This document shows, in pieces, positions 24,697-31,307 of a DNA stretch of 36,015 nucleotides. This DNA comes from Elusimicrobiota bacterium (GTDB lineage Bacteria; Elusimicrobiota; Elusimicrobia; UBA1565; UBA9628): positions 1 through 36,015 of the forward strand of contig JAPLKL010000041.1 in assembly GCA_026388095.1 (NCBI GenBank), in the 5' to 3' direction. A program made the translations under genes and the position numbers. The notes under the pieces are model-generated. The model made no database searches and was not told where the DNA came from. It worked only from the letters and a program-made list of their open reading frames with translations. The first letter of the stretch is position 1. Each line of letters opens with the position of its first letter.

Positions 24697-26615
24697 CGGC
24701 CCTGCGGCGGGTCGCGATCACCGGGCTGGGCGTCGTATCGGCCGTCGGCCGCGGCAAGACGGCCTTTTGGGAGGCCTTGCTTTCCGGCAAGTCCGGCGCG
24801 GCCCCGGTCAAGAGCTTCTCGACAGAAGCCTATCGCACGCATCTGGGCTGCGAGGTCAAGGATGCCGTGGAGCGCGGCGCCGTGGCCTTCGCGCTGGATG
24901 CCGCGCGGCAAGCCTTGGCCGACGCGAGCGCGCCCTCGCCCTGGCGCGCCGGCATCGCCTTGGGCACCACCTTGGGCGACTCCGCCTTCATCGAGCAGGC
25001 CCTGGCCCGCGCCGCGCGCGGGTCGAGCCCTGCGGAGCTCATGCGCGAGGCCTTCCCGCATTTTCCAGGCGCCATCCCCGCCGCCGTGGCGCGCGAGCTC
25101 GGCCTGAGCGGGCCCAACGCCATGCTGACCTCGGCCTGCGCCGCCGGGAATTTCGCTTTGGCCCACGCCTTCGAGCAGATCGCCCGCGGCCGGATCGACG
25201 CGATGCTGGCCGGAGGGGTGGACGTGTTCAACGAGATCACCTATGCCGGCTTCAACCGCCTTCTGGCCGTCGCGCCGGAGCGCTGCGCCCCGTTCTCCAA
25301 GGGGCGCCGCGGGCTCATCCCGGCTGAAGGCTGCGCCATCCTCGTCCTGGAGGAGTGGGAAAGGGCCGTGGACCGCGGAGCGCGCATCTACGCCGAGATG
25401 CTGGGCTACGGCATGAGCTCCGACGCCTTCCACGTGACCATGCCGGACCTGGACGGCGTGGTCAGGGCGCTGGAGGCGTGCCTGGAGGATTCGGGGCTGA
25501 AGCCCGGGGACGTGGATTACATCAGCGCCCACGGCACGGGCACGTCCGCCAACGACAAGACGGAGACCGCGGCGATCAAGCGGGTCTTCGGCGTGGCTGC
25601 GGCCAAGATCCCCGTTTCCTCCATCAAGGCCGTCCTGGGCCACGGCATGGGCGCGGCCACGGCCTTGGAGGCCGCGGCGTGCGCGCTGGCCTTGGAGACG
25701 GGCCTGTTGCCGCCCACGGCCAATTTCACGCCGGGCGACGCGGACTGCGACCTGGACTACGTCGCCGAGGGGCCCCGCCGGGCGGACCCGCGGGTCATCC
25801 TCTCCAACGGCTTCGCCTTCGGCGGGGCCAATGCGGTGATCGCTCTGGCCAAGCCGGGGCGGCCCCCGGCCGCGGCTTCGCCCGCGGCTCTCCCGAGGCT
25901 CGTGATCACCGGCATGGCGATGACGAGAGACCCCCAGCCCCTGGCCTTGGCCGAGGCGCTCTTGCCGGACAAGGATCTGCGCTTCATGGACAAGCCCATG
26001 GCGTACGCCTTGATCGCCGCGCGGCAGGCGCTCCAGGATGCCCGGCTCGGGACTTCCGGGCCCCAGCCGGGGGTGGGACTCGTGCTGGAGAGTTCGGGCG
26101 AACTGGAAAGCCAGCTGCGCTTCGAGACCGACCTGGTCACGCTCGGCCCTTCGGGGGTCGAGCCCATGCTGTTCCCCTCCATCCTCGCCAACGCGGCCGC
26201 CAGCCGCACCGCCATCCTGCTGGGCCTCAAGCTCATCAACAAGAGCCTGGCCGGCTCATTCCCGGGCGGAGAGACCGCATTGGCCGCGGCCTGCGACTTC
26301 CTGTCCAGGCGCGGCCGCGGCATCGTGCTGGCCGGCGGAGTCTGGGCCGCGCCCGGGCCGGCGCCCGGCCTTCCCGCCCTGCCCGAGGGCGGCATCATCT
26401 TCGTCGTGGAGACCCGGGAGGGCGCCTTGGCCCGCGGGGCCAGGATCTATGCCGAGATCGGCTCCTGGGAAGAATCCTTCGACCCCGCGGGCCGGGCCGA
26501 GGCCGCGCCTGACGGACTCTGGGAGGCGGTGCGCCGGGCCGCGGCCGGCGCCCGGGTCCGCCACGAGGCCAGGGGTCTGTGGGGCGGCCGCATCAGCATC
26601 TCCCTGAGCCCCTGA
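24693..26615 (+). CDS. beta-ketoacyl-ACP synthase fused to a truncated second ketosynthase domain
   Basis: A 640-aa protein. Residues 1-405 are a complete FabF/KAS II-type condensing enzyme: VAITGLGVVSAVG at the start, active-site Cys149 in TSACAAGN, His280 in SAHGTGTSANDKTE, Lys312 and His317 in SIKAVLGHGMGAA, and NGFAFGGANAVIAL near the end. Residues about 410-640 begin again with LPRLVITGMAM and resemble the N-terminal half of a ketosynthase, or the PF13723-type chain-length-factor-like domain of aryl polyene clusters. They lack an active Cys (GSFPGGETALAAAC stands at that place) and the His region. It probably elongates an ACP-bound chain; the C-terminal piece may be structural or set chain length. 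The start codon overlaps the upstream stop (ATGA). Confidence 0.9.
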   Translation: MTALRRVAITGLGVVSAVGRGKTAFWEALLSGKSGAAPVKSFSTEAYRTHLGCEVKDAVERGAVAFALDAARQALADASAPSPWRAGIALGTTLGDSAFIEQALARAARGSSPAELMREAFPHFPGAIPAAVARELGLSGPNAMLTSACAAGNFALAHAFEQIARGRIDAMLAGGVDVFNEITYAGFNRLLAVAPERCAPFSKGRRGLIPAEGCAILVLEEWERAVDRGARIYAEMLGYGMSSDAFHVTMPDLDGVVRALEACLEDSGLKPGDVDYISAHGTGTSANDKTETAAIKRVFGVAAAKIPVSSIKAVLGHGMGAATALEAAACALALETGLLPPTANFTPGDADCDLDYVAEGPRRADPRVILSNGFAFGGANAVIALAKPGRPPAAASPAALPRLVITGMAMTRDPQPLALAEALLPDKDLRFMDKPMAYALIAARQALQDARLGTSGPQPGVGLVLESSGELESQLRFETDLVTLGPSGVEPMLFPSILANAAASRTAILLGLKLINKSLAGSFPGGETALAAACDFLSRRGRGIVLAGGVWAAPGPAPGLPALPEGGIIFVVETREGALARGARIYAEIGSWEESFDPAGRAEAAPDGLWEAVRRAAAGARVRHEARGLWGGRISISLSP

Positions 26616-26634
26616 AGAAGGGCTTTGGCTCAGG

Positions 26635-26663
26635 TTGACAACGGCCTTCGCGCGTGTCAGAAT
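26635..26663 (+). promoter_or_regulatory. possible promoter of the second SRPBCC gene
   Basis: TTGACA at 26635-26640, 17-bp spacer, TGT-CAGAAT at 26655-26663 (extended -10, weak hexamer). Transcription would begin at about the ATG at 26670, again leaderless. The gene could also be read through from the ketosynthase, whose stop lies only 48 bp upstream. Confidence 0.45.
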
Positions 26664-27221
26664 ATGGCCATGGCTATAGTTGAAGACTCCGTCTCCCTTT
26701 TGGTCCCTGCCAGGACCGTCTGGTACCGCCTCATCGAGTTCGAGCGTTGGGACGAATTGCTGTGGGCGCACATCCCGAAGGACGCCAAGATCGCCCTGGG
26801 CGACACCATGCGCCTGCTGGGCGGCGAAGGCACCGAGATGCGTTTCGGCCTCTTCGGGGGCGGGGTCCTCAAGCAAACCTTGCGCGTCACCGCCTGGGAC
26901 CCGCCCAAGCGCCTGGACCTCTCTTTCGAAGGCTGGAACCCGAAGTCCGTGGTCAATTCGAAAAACAAGATGAACGACCGGGCGGCGAACCTGATGGGGA
27001 CCTTGGGAGCCGTGAGCTTCGCCTGCAGCGCCGAGGTGGCCCCGGTCTCGGACCTGGAGACCAGATTCACCTTCCGGATGGAGGCGGCGTTCACCCATCC
27101 CATCATGGGTCCGCTGCTCTCCTTGCTCTACGTCATCCCCGGGCGCTCCGCCATGCGCAGCTCGGTCGAGGGATTCACAAGCCGCTTCGCCCAATCCTTC
27201 GAAAAGCCGAAGGCCACCTGA
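26664..27221 (+). CDS. second SRPBCC/START-fold protein
   Basis: A protein of about 185 aa with the helix-grip pattern: EDSVSLLVPARTVWYRLIEFERWDE (strand, helix, conserved Trp), several strands, and a C-terminal helix (RSSVEGFTSRFAQSFEKP). An inserted loop (SVVNSKNKMNDRAANLMG) and a hydrophobic segment (MGPLLSLLYVIPGR) suggest membrane or lipid contact. The ATG at 26664 has no Shine-Dalgarno; ATG 26670 is two codons on and fits a leaderless start. It follows the ketosynthase, so a role in binding or cyclising the product is possible. It is more divergent from the SRPBCC protein at 17703 than the two polytopic paralogs are from each other. It converges with the gene at 27263 with a 41-bp gap. 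Confidence 0.8.
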   Translation: MAMAIVEDSVSLLVPARTVWYRLIEFERWDELLWAHIPKDAKIALGDTMRLLGGEGTEMRFGLFGGGVLKQTLRVTAWDPPKRLDLSFEGWNPKSVVNSKNKMNDRAANLMGTLGAVSFACSAEVAPVSDLETRFTFRMEAAFTHPIMGPLLSLLYVIPGRSAMRSSVEGFTSRFAQSFEKPKAT

Positions 27222-27262
27222 TCAGGCGGCCCTGGCTTGCGACGCCTGCCTCGGCGAGCTAG

Positions 27263-29197
27263 CTACAGGCGGCCGGCGTCGTCGGGGTTGGCGGGTGCGA
27301 AGTCCTTGCAGCCCGAGTCCGGGTTCTTGCTATCCACAGGCGCCTGGCCCTTCGGACAGCTCACCTCCTCGGGCGTATCCGGGGTGGGCACGTCGGGAGG
27401 CGGCGGGCTCAGCAGGCCCGTGCAGAGGGCCATCAGCGCCGGGAGGAACACGATGATGGACAAGATCAAGGTGTTGGCCCAGAAGAACTGGGTGAAGAAG
27501 CTCATGATGATGGAACCGATGCCGCATAGGATGAACGTGTTCCCCATCTTCGTATACGTGTCTCCCAGCGGCTTGCCGCCCTTGTCGTTGATCTTCTTGC
27601 CGTCCTCGACGATCTTGCCCGCGCAGGCGATCGCGCCCGCGGCGCAGCCCAGCGCAATGGCGAAGAGTATCCACCCGATATAAGAGCAGCAGGTCTTGGC
27701 CCAATAGCCGCCGATCACGGCGATGATCCCGGCGATGGTCAGCAGGATCATGCACAGGTTCATGTTGCTCTTCGCGTCCTCGACATCATCCTTCCAGGCC
27801 GTCGAGTCATGGTGCCTGACGCTCTCGTAGACGCAATGATTGTCCTTCCAGTAGCCGTCGGTGCGGCACTGCTCGATGGTGGGCGTATAGCCCGTGCCGG
27901 TGCCGGAGCCGGTCCCGGAACCGCTGCCGGTGCCGCTGCCGCTGCCGGTGCCGCTGCCGGTGCCGCTGCCGGTGCCGGTGGCGTCGGTCGGCGATTCCGG
28001 GGGTTTGGGGTTGCCGGTGAGATCGGTCGCTTCGAACTGGGACTGAGCCGCGGCCGCTCTGTAATCAGCGGCCTTGCCTCCGTTCATCATGGCGGGGTTG
28101 TAAGTCGACGCCATGCCGCGCAGCAGAGCCAGGCTCTTGCTGTTGCCGCTGGCCAGGTGCTTCAGGGGCATGGAGCCGCTCTTGCGGATGTTCTTCGCCT
28201 GCAGAGTCCCGCCCTTGCCGGTCGTGGCCGGGGCCTGTCCGGGCTTGCCCAGCTTGCCGCTGGTGCCCGCGTAATTCGGCACGATGCCCTGGCCGCCGCC
28301 GCTGCCGCCGCCGAGGGAGTTGCCGCCTCCGCCGAATATGCTGTTCGCGCCGAAACTGCCCGCGCCGCCGCTGAGATGCGGCTGCATCATGGTCCTCTCT
28401 GCCCCCATTCCGCCTTCGCGCAGAGCCGCGGCGGCCTGGGCATCAGCCTCGGCCTTGGCCTTGGCGGCATCGTCCTTGGCGGCCTGTTCCTTTTCGCCGG
28501 CGGCCTTGACGTCGTCGGTCCCGACGGATTTGTTCTCCCAATCGAGTTGGCCGTTGGCGGACTTGGCCGCGTACTGCAGGCGGGAATCGTCCGTATCGTT
28601 CCGGATCTTCATCGTGGAGCTGATGTCTCCCAGTGCCAGCTCGGGCGTCGGTTGGTTGTTTCCGGCCAGAAGCTTGTAGGCGATGGCCGCGATCCCGCCG
28701 ATCATGAGCGCGGCTACGGCCAGGACCGCGACCTTGCCCAGCACGGTCGCGGTGAGCTCGCCCAGGACACCGCGCACGGCCCCGGCGAGGTTGCCCAGGG
28801 CAGCGCGCAAAGGTGCGGTGAGCCGTCCCAAGAAACCGCCGATGCGGGCCATGAGGTTGCCGAAGAACCCGCCCCCGGCTCCCCCGGCTCCCGCGGCGCC
28901 CTCGGCGCCCGCAGCGCCTGCTGCGCCGGCAGCGCCCCGTGCGCCGCCCGCTGCAAGGGCCTCGCCGGCCTCACCGGCGGCGCCGGCAGCGCCCCGTGCG
29001 CCGCCCAATGCCGCCTCAGCGGCCTCTCCGGCCTCGCCGGCGGCGCCTTTGGCGCCCTGGAAAGCTTTCGCTCCCTCTTTGCTGCTGCCCCAAGACAACC
29101 CGCCCTTCTTGCGCTCTTTCTTCTTGAGGTCGGGAATCTCGGCGTCGGGAATCTTCTGGTTCGGGAGCTTGGTATCGTCCTTGTTTGTCTCGGCCAT
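27263..29197 (-). CDS. envelope paralog 2: anchored protein with collagen-like stretch and C-terminal TM cluster
   Basis: A 644-aa protein from ATG 29197. The order is: KDDTKLPNQKIPDAEIPDLK and KKGGLSW near residues 7-36; a Gly-x-x collagen-like run (66-109); FFGNLMARIGGFLG; one TM helix (about 155-175, GKVAVLAVAALMIGGIAAIAY). The extracytoplasmic part then has an Ala/Lys coiled segment, a Gly-rich region, KHLASGNSKSLALLRGMAS with TYNPA, a long TGSG repeat, and YTPTIEQC...YWKDNHCVY. About four TM helices follow, and the protein ends in a hydrophilic Pro-rich tail with two Cys (EVSCPKGQAP, DSGCKDF). Many motifs are shared with the protein at 18226 in the same order. Start supported by GAGGG 8 bases upstream; the frame is open 18 codons further but without such a site. 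Transcribed from the second type B promoter. Function unknown. Confidence 0.86.
   Translation of the reverse strand: MAETNKDDTKLPNQKIPDAEIPDLKKKERKKGGLSWGSSKEGAKAFQGAKGAAGEAGEAAEAALGGARGAAGAAGEAGEALAAGGARGAAGAAGAAGAEGAAGAGGAGGGFFGNLMARIGGFLGRLTAPLRAALGNLAGAVRGVLGELTATVLGKVAVLAVAALMIGGIAAIAYKLLAGNNQPTPELALGDISSTMKIRNDTDDSRLQYAAKSANGQLDWENKSVGTDDVKAAGEKEQAAKDDAAKAKAEADAQAAAALREGGMGAERTMMQPHLSGGAGSFGANSIFGGGGNSLGGGSGGGQGIVPNYAGTSGKLGKPGQAPATTGKGGTLQAKNIRKSGSMPLKHLASGNSKSLALLRGMASTYNPAMMNGGKAADYRAAAAQSQFEATDLTGNPKPPESPTDATGTGSGTGSGTGSGSGTGSGSGTGSGTGTGYTPTIEQCRTDGYWKDNHCVYESVRHHDSTAWKDDVEDAKSNMNLCMILLTIAGIIAVIGGYWAKTCCSYIGWILFAIALGCAAGAIACAGKIVEDGKKINDKGGKPLGDTYTKMGNTFILCGIGSIIMSFFTQFFWANTLILSIIVFLPALMALCTGLLSPPPPDVPTPDTPEEVSCPKGQAPVDSKNPDSGCKDFAPANPDDAGRL
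27893..27980 (-). repeat. tandem GTGSG-encoding repeat
   Basis: Interspersed 6- and 12-bp units (ccggtg, ccgctg, ccggag) encode a Gly-Thr/Ser-Gly tract of about 29 residues at the same place as the shorter tract at 18755 in paralog 1. A likely flexible linker before the Cys module and TM cluster. Confidence 0.85.
28871..29002 (-). repeat. collagen-like Gly-x-x repeat
   Basis: Two related blocks (residues 66-80 and 85-109 of paralog 2), each beginning GARGAAGAAG, keep Gly at every third position (GAA, GEA, GAR, GAE). They lie before the TM helix and so are predicted cytoplasmic, which is unusual for collagen-like sequence. There are no prolines, so a stable collagen triple helix is doubtful. 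Confidence 0.7.
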
Positions 29198-29269
29198 ATT
29201 GATATCCCTCGTATGGGGTCCTTCCTCCTCGATAAAGGTCAGGACGGGCAACCGGGACCCACCATGGTC

Positions 29270-29328
29270 AGTTTAGCCCCCGACTTGGCGATTGTCAATA
29301 GAAACAATCGCGTTTACTATAATTTTAC
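29270..29328 (-). promoter_or_regulatory. type B promoter (copy 2) with upstream AT block
   Basis: Minus strand: -10 TAAACT (29270-29275), 17-bp spacer ending CGGGGGC, -35 TTGACA (29293-29298), GTTTCTA just upstream, then the AT block (plus strand TTACTATAATTTTAC, 29314-29328). All elements and distances match copy 1 at 19939-19997. Leader to ATG 29197 about 66 nt. Confidence 0.9.
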
Positions 29329-29339
29329 TTTGCCGCCAA

Positions 29340-29372
29340 TGGGCGGGTAGTGGGCGGGTAGTGGGCGGGTGG
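29340..29372. repeat. three tandem 11-bp repeats between divergent genes
   Basis: tgggcgggtag is repeated three times head to tail (third copy ends gg), followed by one more cggg. One repeat is one helical turn, so a protein could bind all three on one face. The array lies between the type B promoter of paralog 2 and the -10 of the winged-helix gene at 29415, where an operator would be expected. Confidence 0.8.
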
Positions 29373-29388
29373 CGGGAGCCGTCCAGCT

Positions 29389-29397
29389 TGCTATAAT
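29389..29397 (+). promoter_or_regulatory. extended -10 promoter of the winged-helix gene
   Basis: TGC-TATAAT, with no good -35 at the right distance, where the 11-bp repeats end instead. Transcription would start near 29404. GGGAGAG lies shortly before the TTG start at 29415. Confidence 0.65.
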
Positions 29398-29414
29398 CTG
29401 CCCCGGGAGAGCCC

Positions 29415-30542
29415 TTGACCCAACCCCCAGACCTCGCCGAGCCGGTTCCGCCTGATTTCGGCAATGTCGTAGCCGGCATCGGGTTTGCCGCCGGCGCCAT
29501 AGGCCTCTTATGCCTTTTCGACGCCCTCAGGGAAGCCCTGGGCGCCTACCTGTACCACACCTCCATCCCCGTGCTGAGCATCTACAAGGGCGTGCTGGGC
29601 ATCTACGCGGCGGTCCGCCAGGGGCATCAATGGAGCGACCCCGACGCCAAGCCCTCGCTCGGCGGCCGTTTCTTCGTTCTCGCCTGGCTTGCTCTTCCCG
29701 TTTTCTTGAACGCCCTGGAAGTGGGCAGGCTGTGGTCTCCTCCCCCCATCCAGCCCGCGAGTCTCAACAGCACCCTATGCTGGGTCATAGGCTACTACGT
29801 CTTCAGCAAAGTCTCGACGCTGACGAGGCTGAACGGCTACCGGCCTTTTGGCCTGGGCAAGGACCTCGACCGCCCCCCCTTGCCCGAGGCGAAGCTCAAG
29901 ATCATGAAGGAGCTCGGGCTGGCGGTGGACGTCCTGGGCGCCATCTGCCTTTTCGACATCCTCCGCGAGGGCATCGCCCCGCCGAACCGATCCTACATCG
30001 ACATCCATTTCGCCTACAGGCTCGCGCTTGCGGCTTACGCCGGGACCAACCAATGGCGCAAATGGACCGACCCTGAGGCGGACTCGCCGCGCTGGGGCTT
30101 GATGTGGGTGCTGACTTGGCTGGGCGTGGCGGTGCTGCTCAAGGGCCTGACGCTCATCAGCTCCGACAATCTCATGGTCATGCCCCAACACCTGACCGGG
30201 ACTTTGCTCTGGGTTCTCGCGATCTACGGCCTGGGCCGGGTGCCGACCTTCCTGGGTTGGAATCCTTTGGGGTCGGCCCCGAGACCTCCGATCCCCTCTC
30301 CGCCGCCGGCAGAGGACGACCGGACGCCGGACGATGGGTCGGATGACTCTCAGGGCGATCTCGATGCCGTGGCCGCCGCCTGCAAAGCGGCCGGGGAATT
30401 CTCCCGTTCGGACATCATGAAGGCGACCGGCCTGGGCGCCGATGCCGCCAAGCGCCGGCTCGGGGTCCTGCTGCGCAGGGGCTGGATCGAAAGGATCATG
30501 TTCGGGAGGTATCGCTGGAAGGGCCCGAGGTCCGATGCCTGA
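29415..30542 (+). CDS. membrane protein with internal duplication and C-terminal winged-helix-like domain
   Basis: A 375-aa protein. Residues about 20-145 and 165-285 are two copies of one membrane unit: AIGLLCLFDALREAL / VLGAICLFDILREGI, then QWSDPDAKPSLGGRFFVLAWLALPVFL / KWTDPEADSPRWGLMWVLTWLGVAVLL, then LNSTLCWVIGYYVF / LTGTLLWVLAIYGL. Each has about three TM helices. A Pro/Asp-rich linker (residues 288-318) leads to a 55-residue C-terminal domain (SRSDIMKATGLGADAAKRRLGVLLRRGWIERIMFGRYRWK), which looks like a winged helix-turn-helix with a basic wing. This suggests a membrane-embedded sensor/regulator; DNA binding is inferred, and its target might be the adjacent repeats. The TTG start is supported by GGGAGAG; no better ATG is near. 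Overlaps the next gene by 8 bp. Confidence 0.8.
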   Translation: MTQPPDLAEPVPPDFGNVVAGIGFAAGAIGLLCLFDALREALGAYLYHTSIPVLSIYKGVLGIYAAVRQGHQWSDPDAKPSLGGRFFVLAWLALPVFLNALEVGRLWSPPPIQPASLNSTLCWVIGYYVFSKVSTLTRLNGYRPFGLGKDLDRPPLPEAKLKIMKELGLAVDVLGAICLFDILREGIAPPNRSYIDIHFAYRLALAAYAGTNQWRKWTDPEADSPRWGLMWVLTWLGVAVLLKGLTLISSDNLMVMPQHLTGTLLWVLAIYGLGRVPTFLGWNPLGSAPRPPIPSPPPAEDDRTPDDGSDDSQGDLDAVAAACKAAGEFSRSDIMKATGLGADAAKRRLGVLLRRGWIERIMFGRYRWKGPRSDA

Positions 30543-31215
30543 ACAACGCAAAATAGACGGCTCGATGTTCCTGGCGAGCCTGTGCGCGCTCTCGGCCTTC
30601 ATGGCGTTGTCCGTGATCTCGGTGTGGCGGGAAGTGCCTTTCGTGTATCCGCCCAATCCGATTGCGGAAGGCGAGCAGGCCTCAAGCCAGTCTTTGGAGC
30701 GGGTCGCGGTCCTGTCTTTCGAAGACACCCGGGGGGCTTCGCCTTACGCGGCGGCGCTGCGCCGCGAGGCGTCGGCCAACGGCGGCGGGTTGGTCTGCGA
30801 GCTGGGCGCGGACTCGAACCATTTGGGCCGGGTGGACGGGGCGGCTCTGGCGCGGGTCCTGGCCCAGGAGCTGGCGCGCACGGGGCGTTATGCGAGCGTG
30901 CGCTACATCGGGGCGCCCGAGGAATTCAAAGACGAAACGGCGATCGTCTACGGCAAGGTCCTGGAGGCGGAGATGCGCATCCGCAAGGACGGCAACAGGG
31001 AGTATGCTGTGGGCGTCGAGCTTTCCGCGGCCCGGGCTAATGCCGAAGGCCGTACCGTGCAGGCGCCGTTCTGGCAGAAAACTCTGCGCCGCAAGGCGCG
31101 GGCCGAGGGGGCTCCTCCGGCCTACGAGATCAGGGCGTTGGTGGGCGCGCTCAGCGCCGAAGCCGCCGAGAAGCTAGCTGAGGATTCTTGGGGCGGGCCC
31201 GCAAACAGGCCGTGA
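30535..31215 (+). CDS. anchored extracytoplasmic protein of unknown function
   Basis: A 226-aa protein from ATG 30535, which overlaps the stop of the preceding gene. One TM helix or uncleaved signal lies at residues about 12-28 (MFLASLCALSAFMALSVISVW). The rest is a mixed alpha/beta domain starting RVAVLSFEDTRGASPYAAAL, with LARVLAQELARTGRY and YGKVLEAEMRIRKDGNREY. The pattern (a 'VAVLSFEDxR' strand, a helix ending in 'L..tg.y..V.y', then a strand with polar loops) recalls periplasmic lipoproteins that assist transporters or assemble secretion components, but there is no lipobox Cys and I make no assignment. Co-transcribed with the winged-helix protein. It converges with the caspase-like gene. 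Confidence 0.75.
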   Translation: MPEQRKIDGSMFLASLCALSAFMALSVISVWREVPFVYPPNPIAEGEQASSQSLERVAVLSFEDTRGASPYAAALRREASANGGGLVCELGADSNHLGRVDGAALARVLAQELARTGRYASVRYIGAPEEFKDETAIVYGKVLEAEMRIRKDGNREYAVGVELSAARANAEGRTVQAPFWQKTLRRKARAEGAPPAYEIRALVGALSAEAAEKLAEDSWGGPANRP

Positions 31216-31261
31216 ACGCAGTGCAGGGCCTCCAGGAGAATCCACCTTGTCCGAGGAGAGA

Positions 31262-31277
31262 CGGTCATGCCTGACCG
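31262..31277. terminator. weak hairpin between convergent genes
   Basis: CGGTCA-TGCC-TGACCG, a 6-bp stem with a 4-base loop, without a T-tract on either strand. It may slow transcription from both sides. Nothing else is visible in 31216-31307. Confidence 0.3.
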
Positions 31278-31307
31278 CAATCTGGCAAAGCTACGGAGAA
31301 TATTGCC

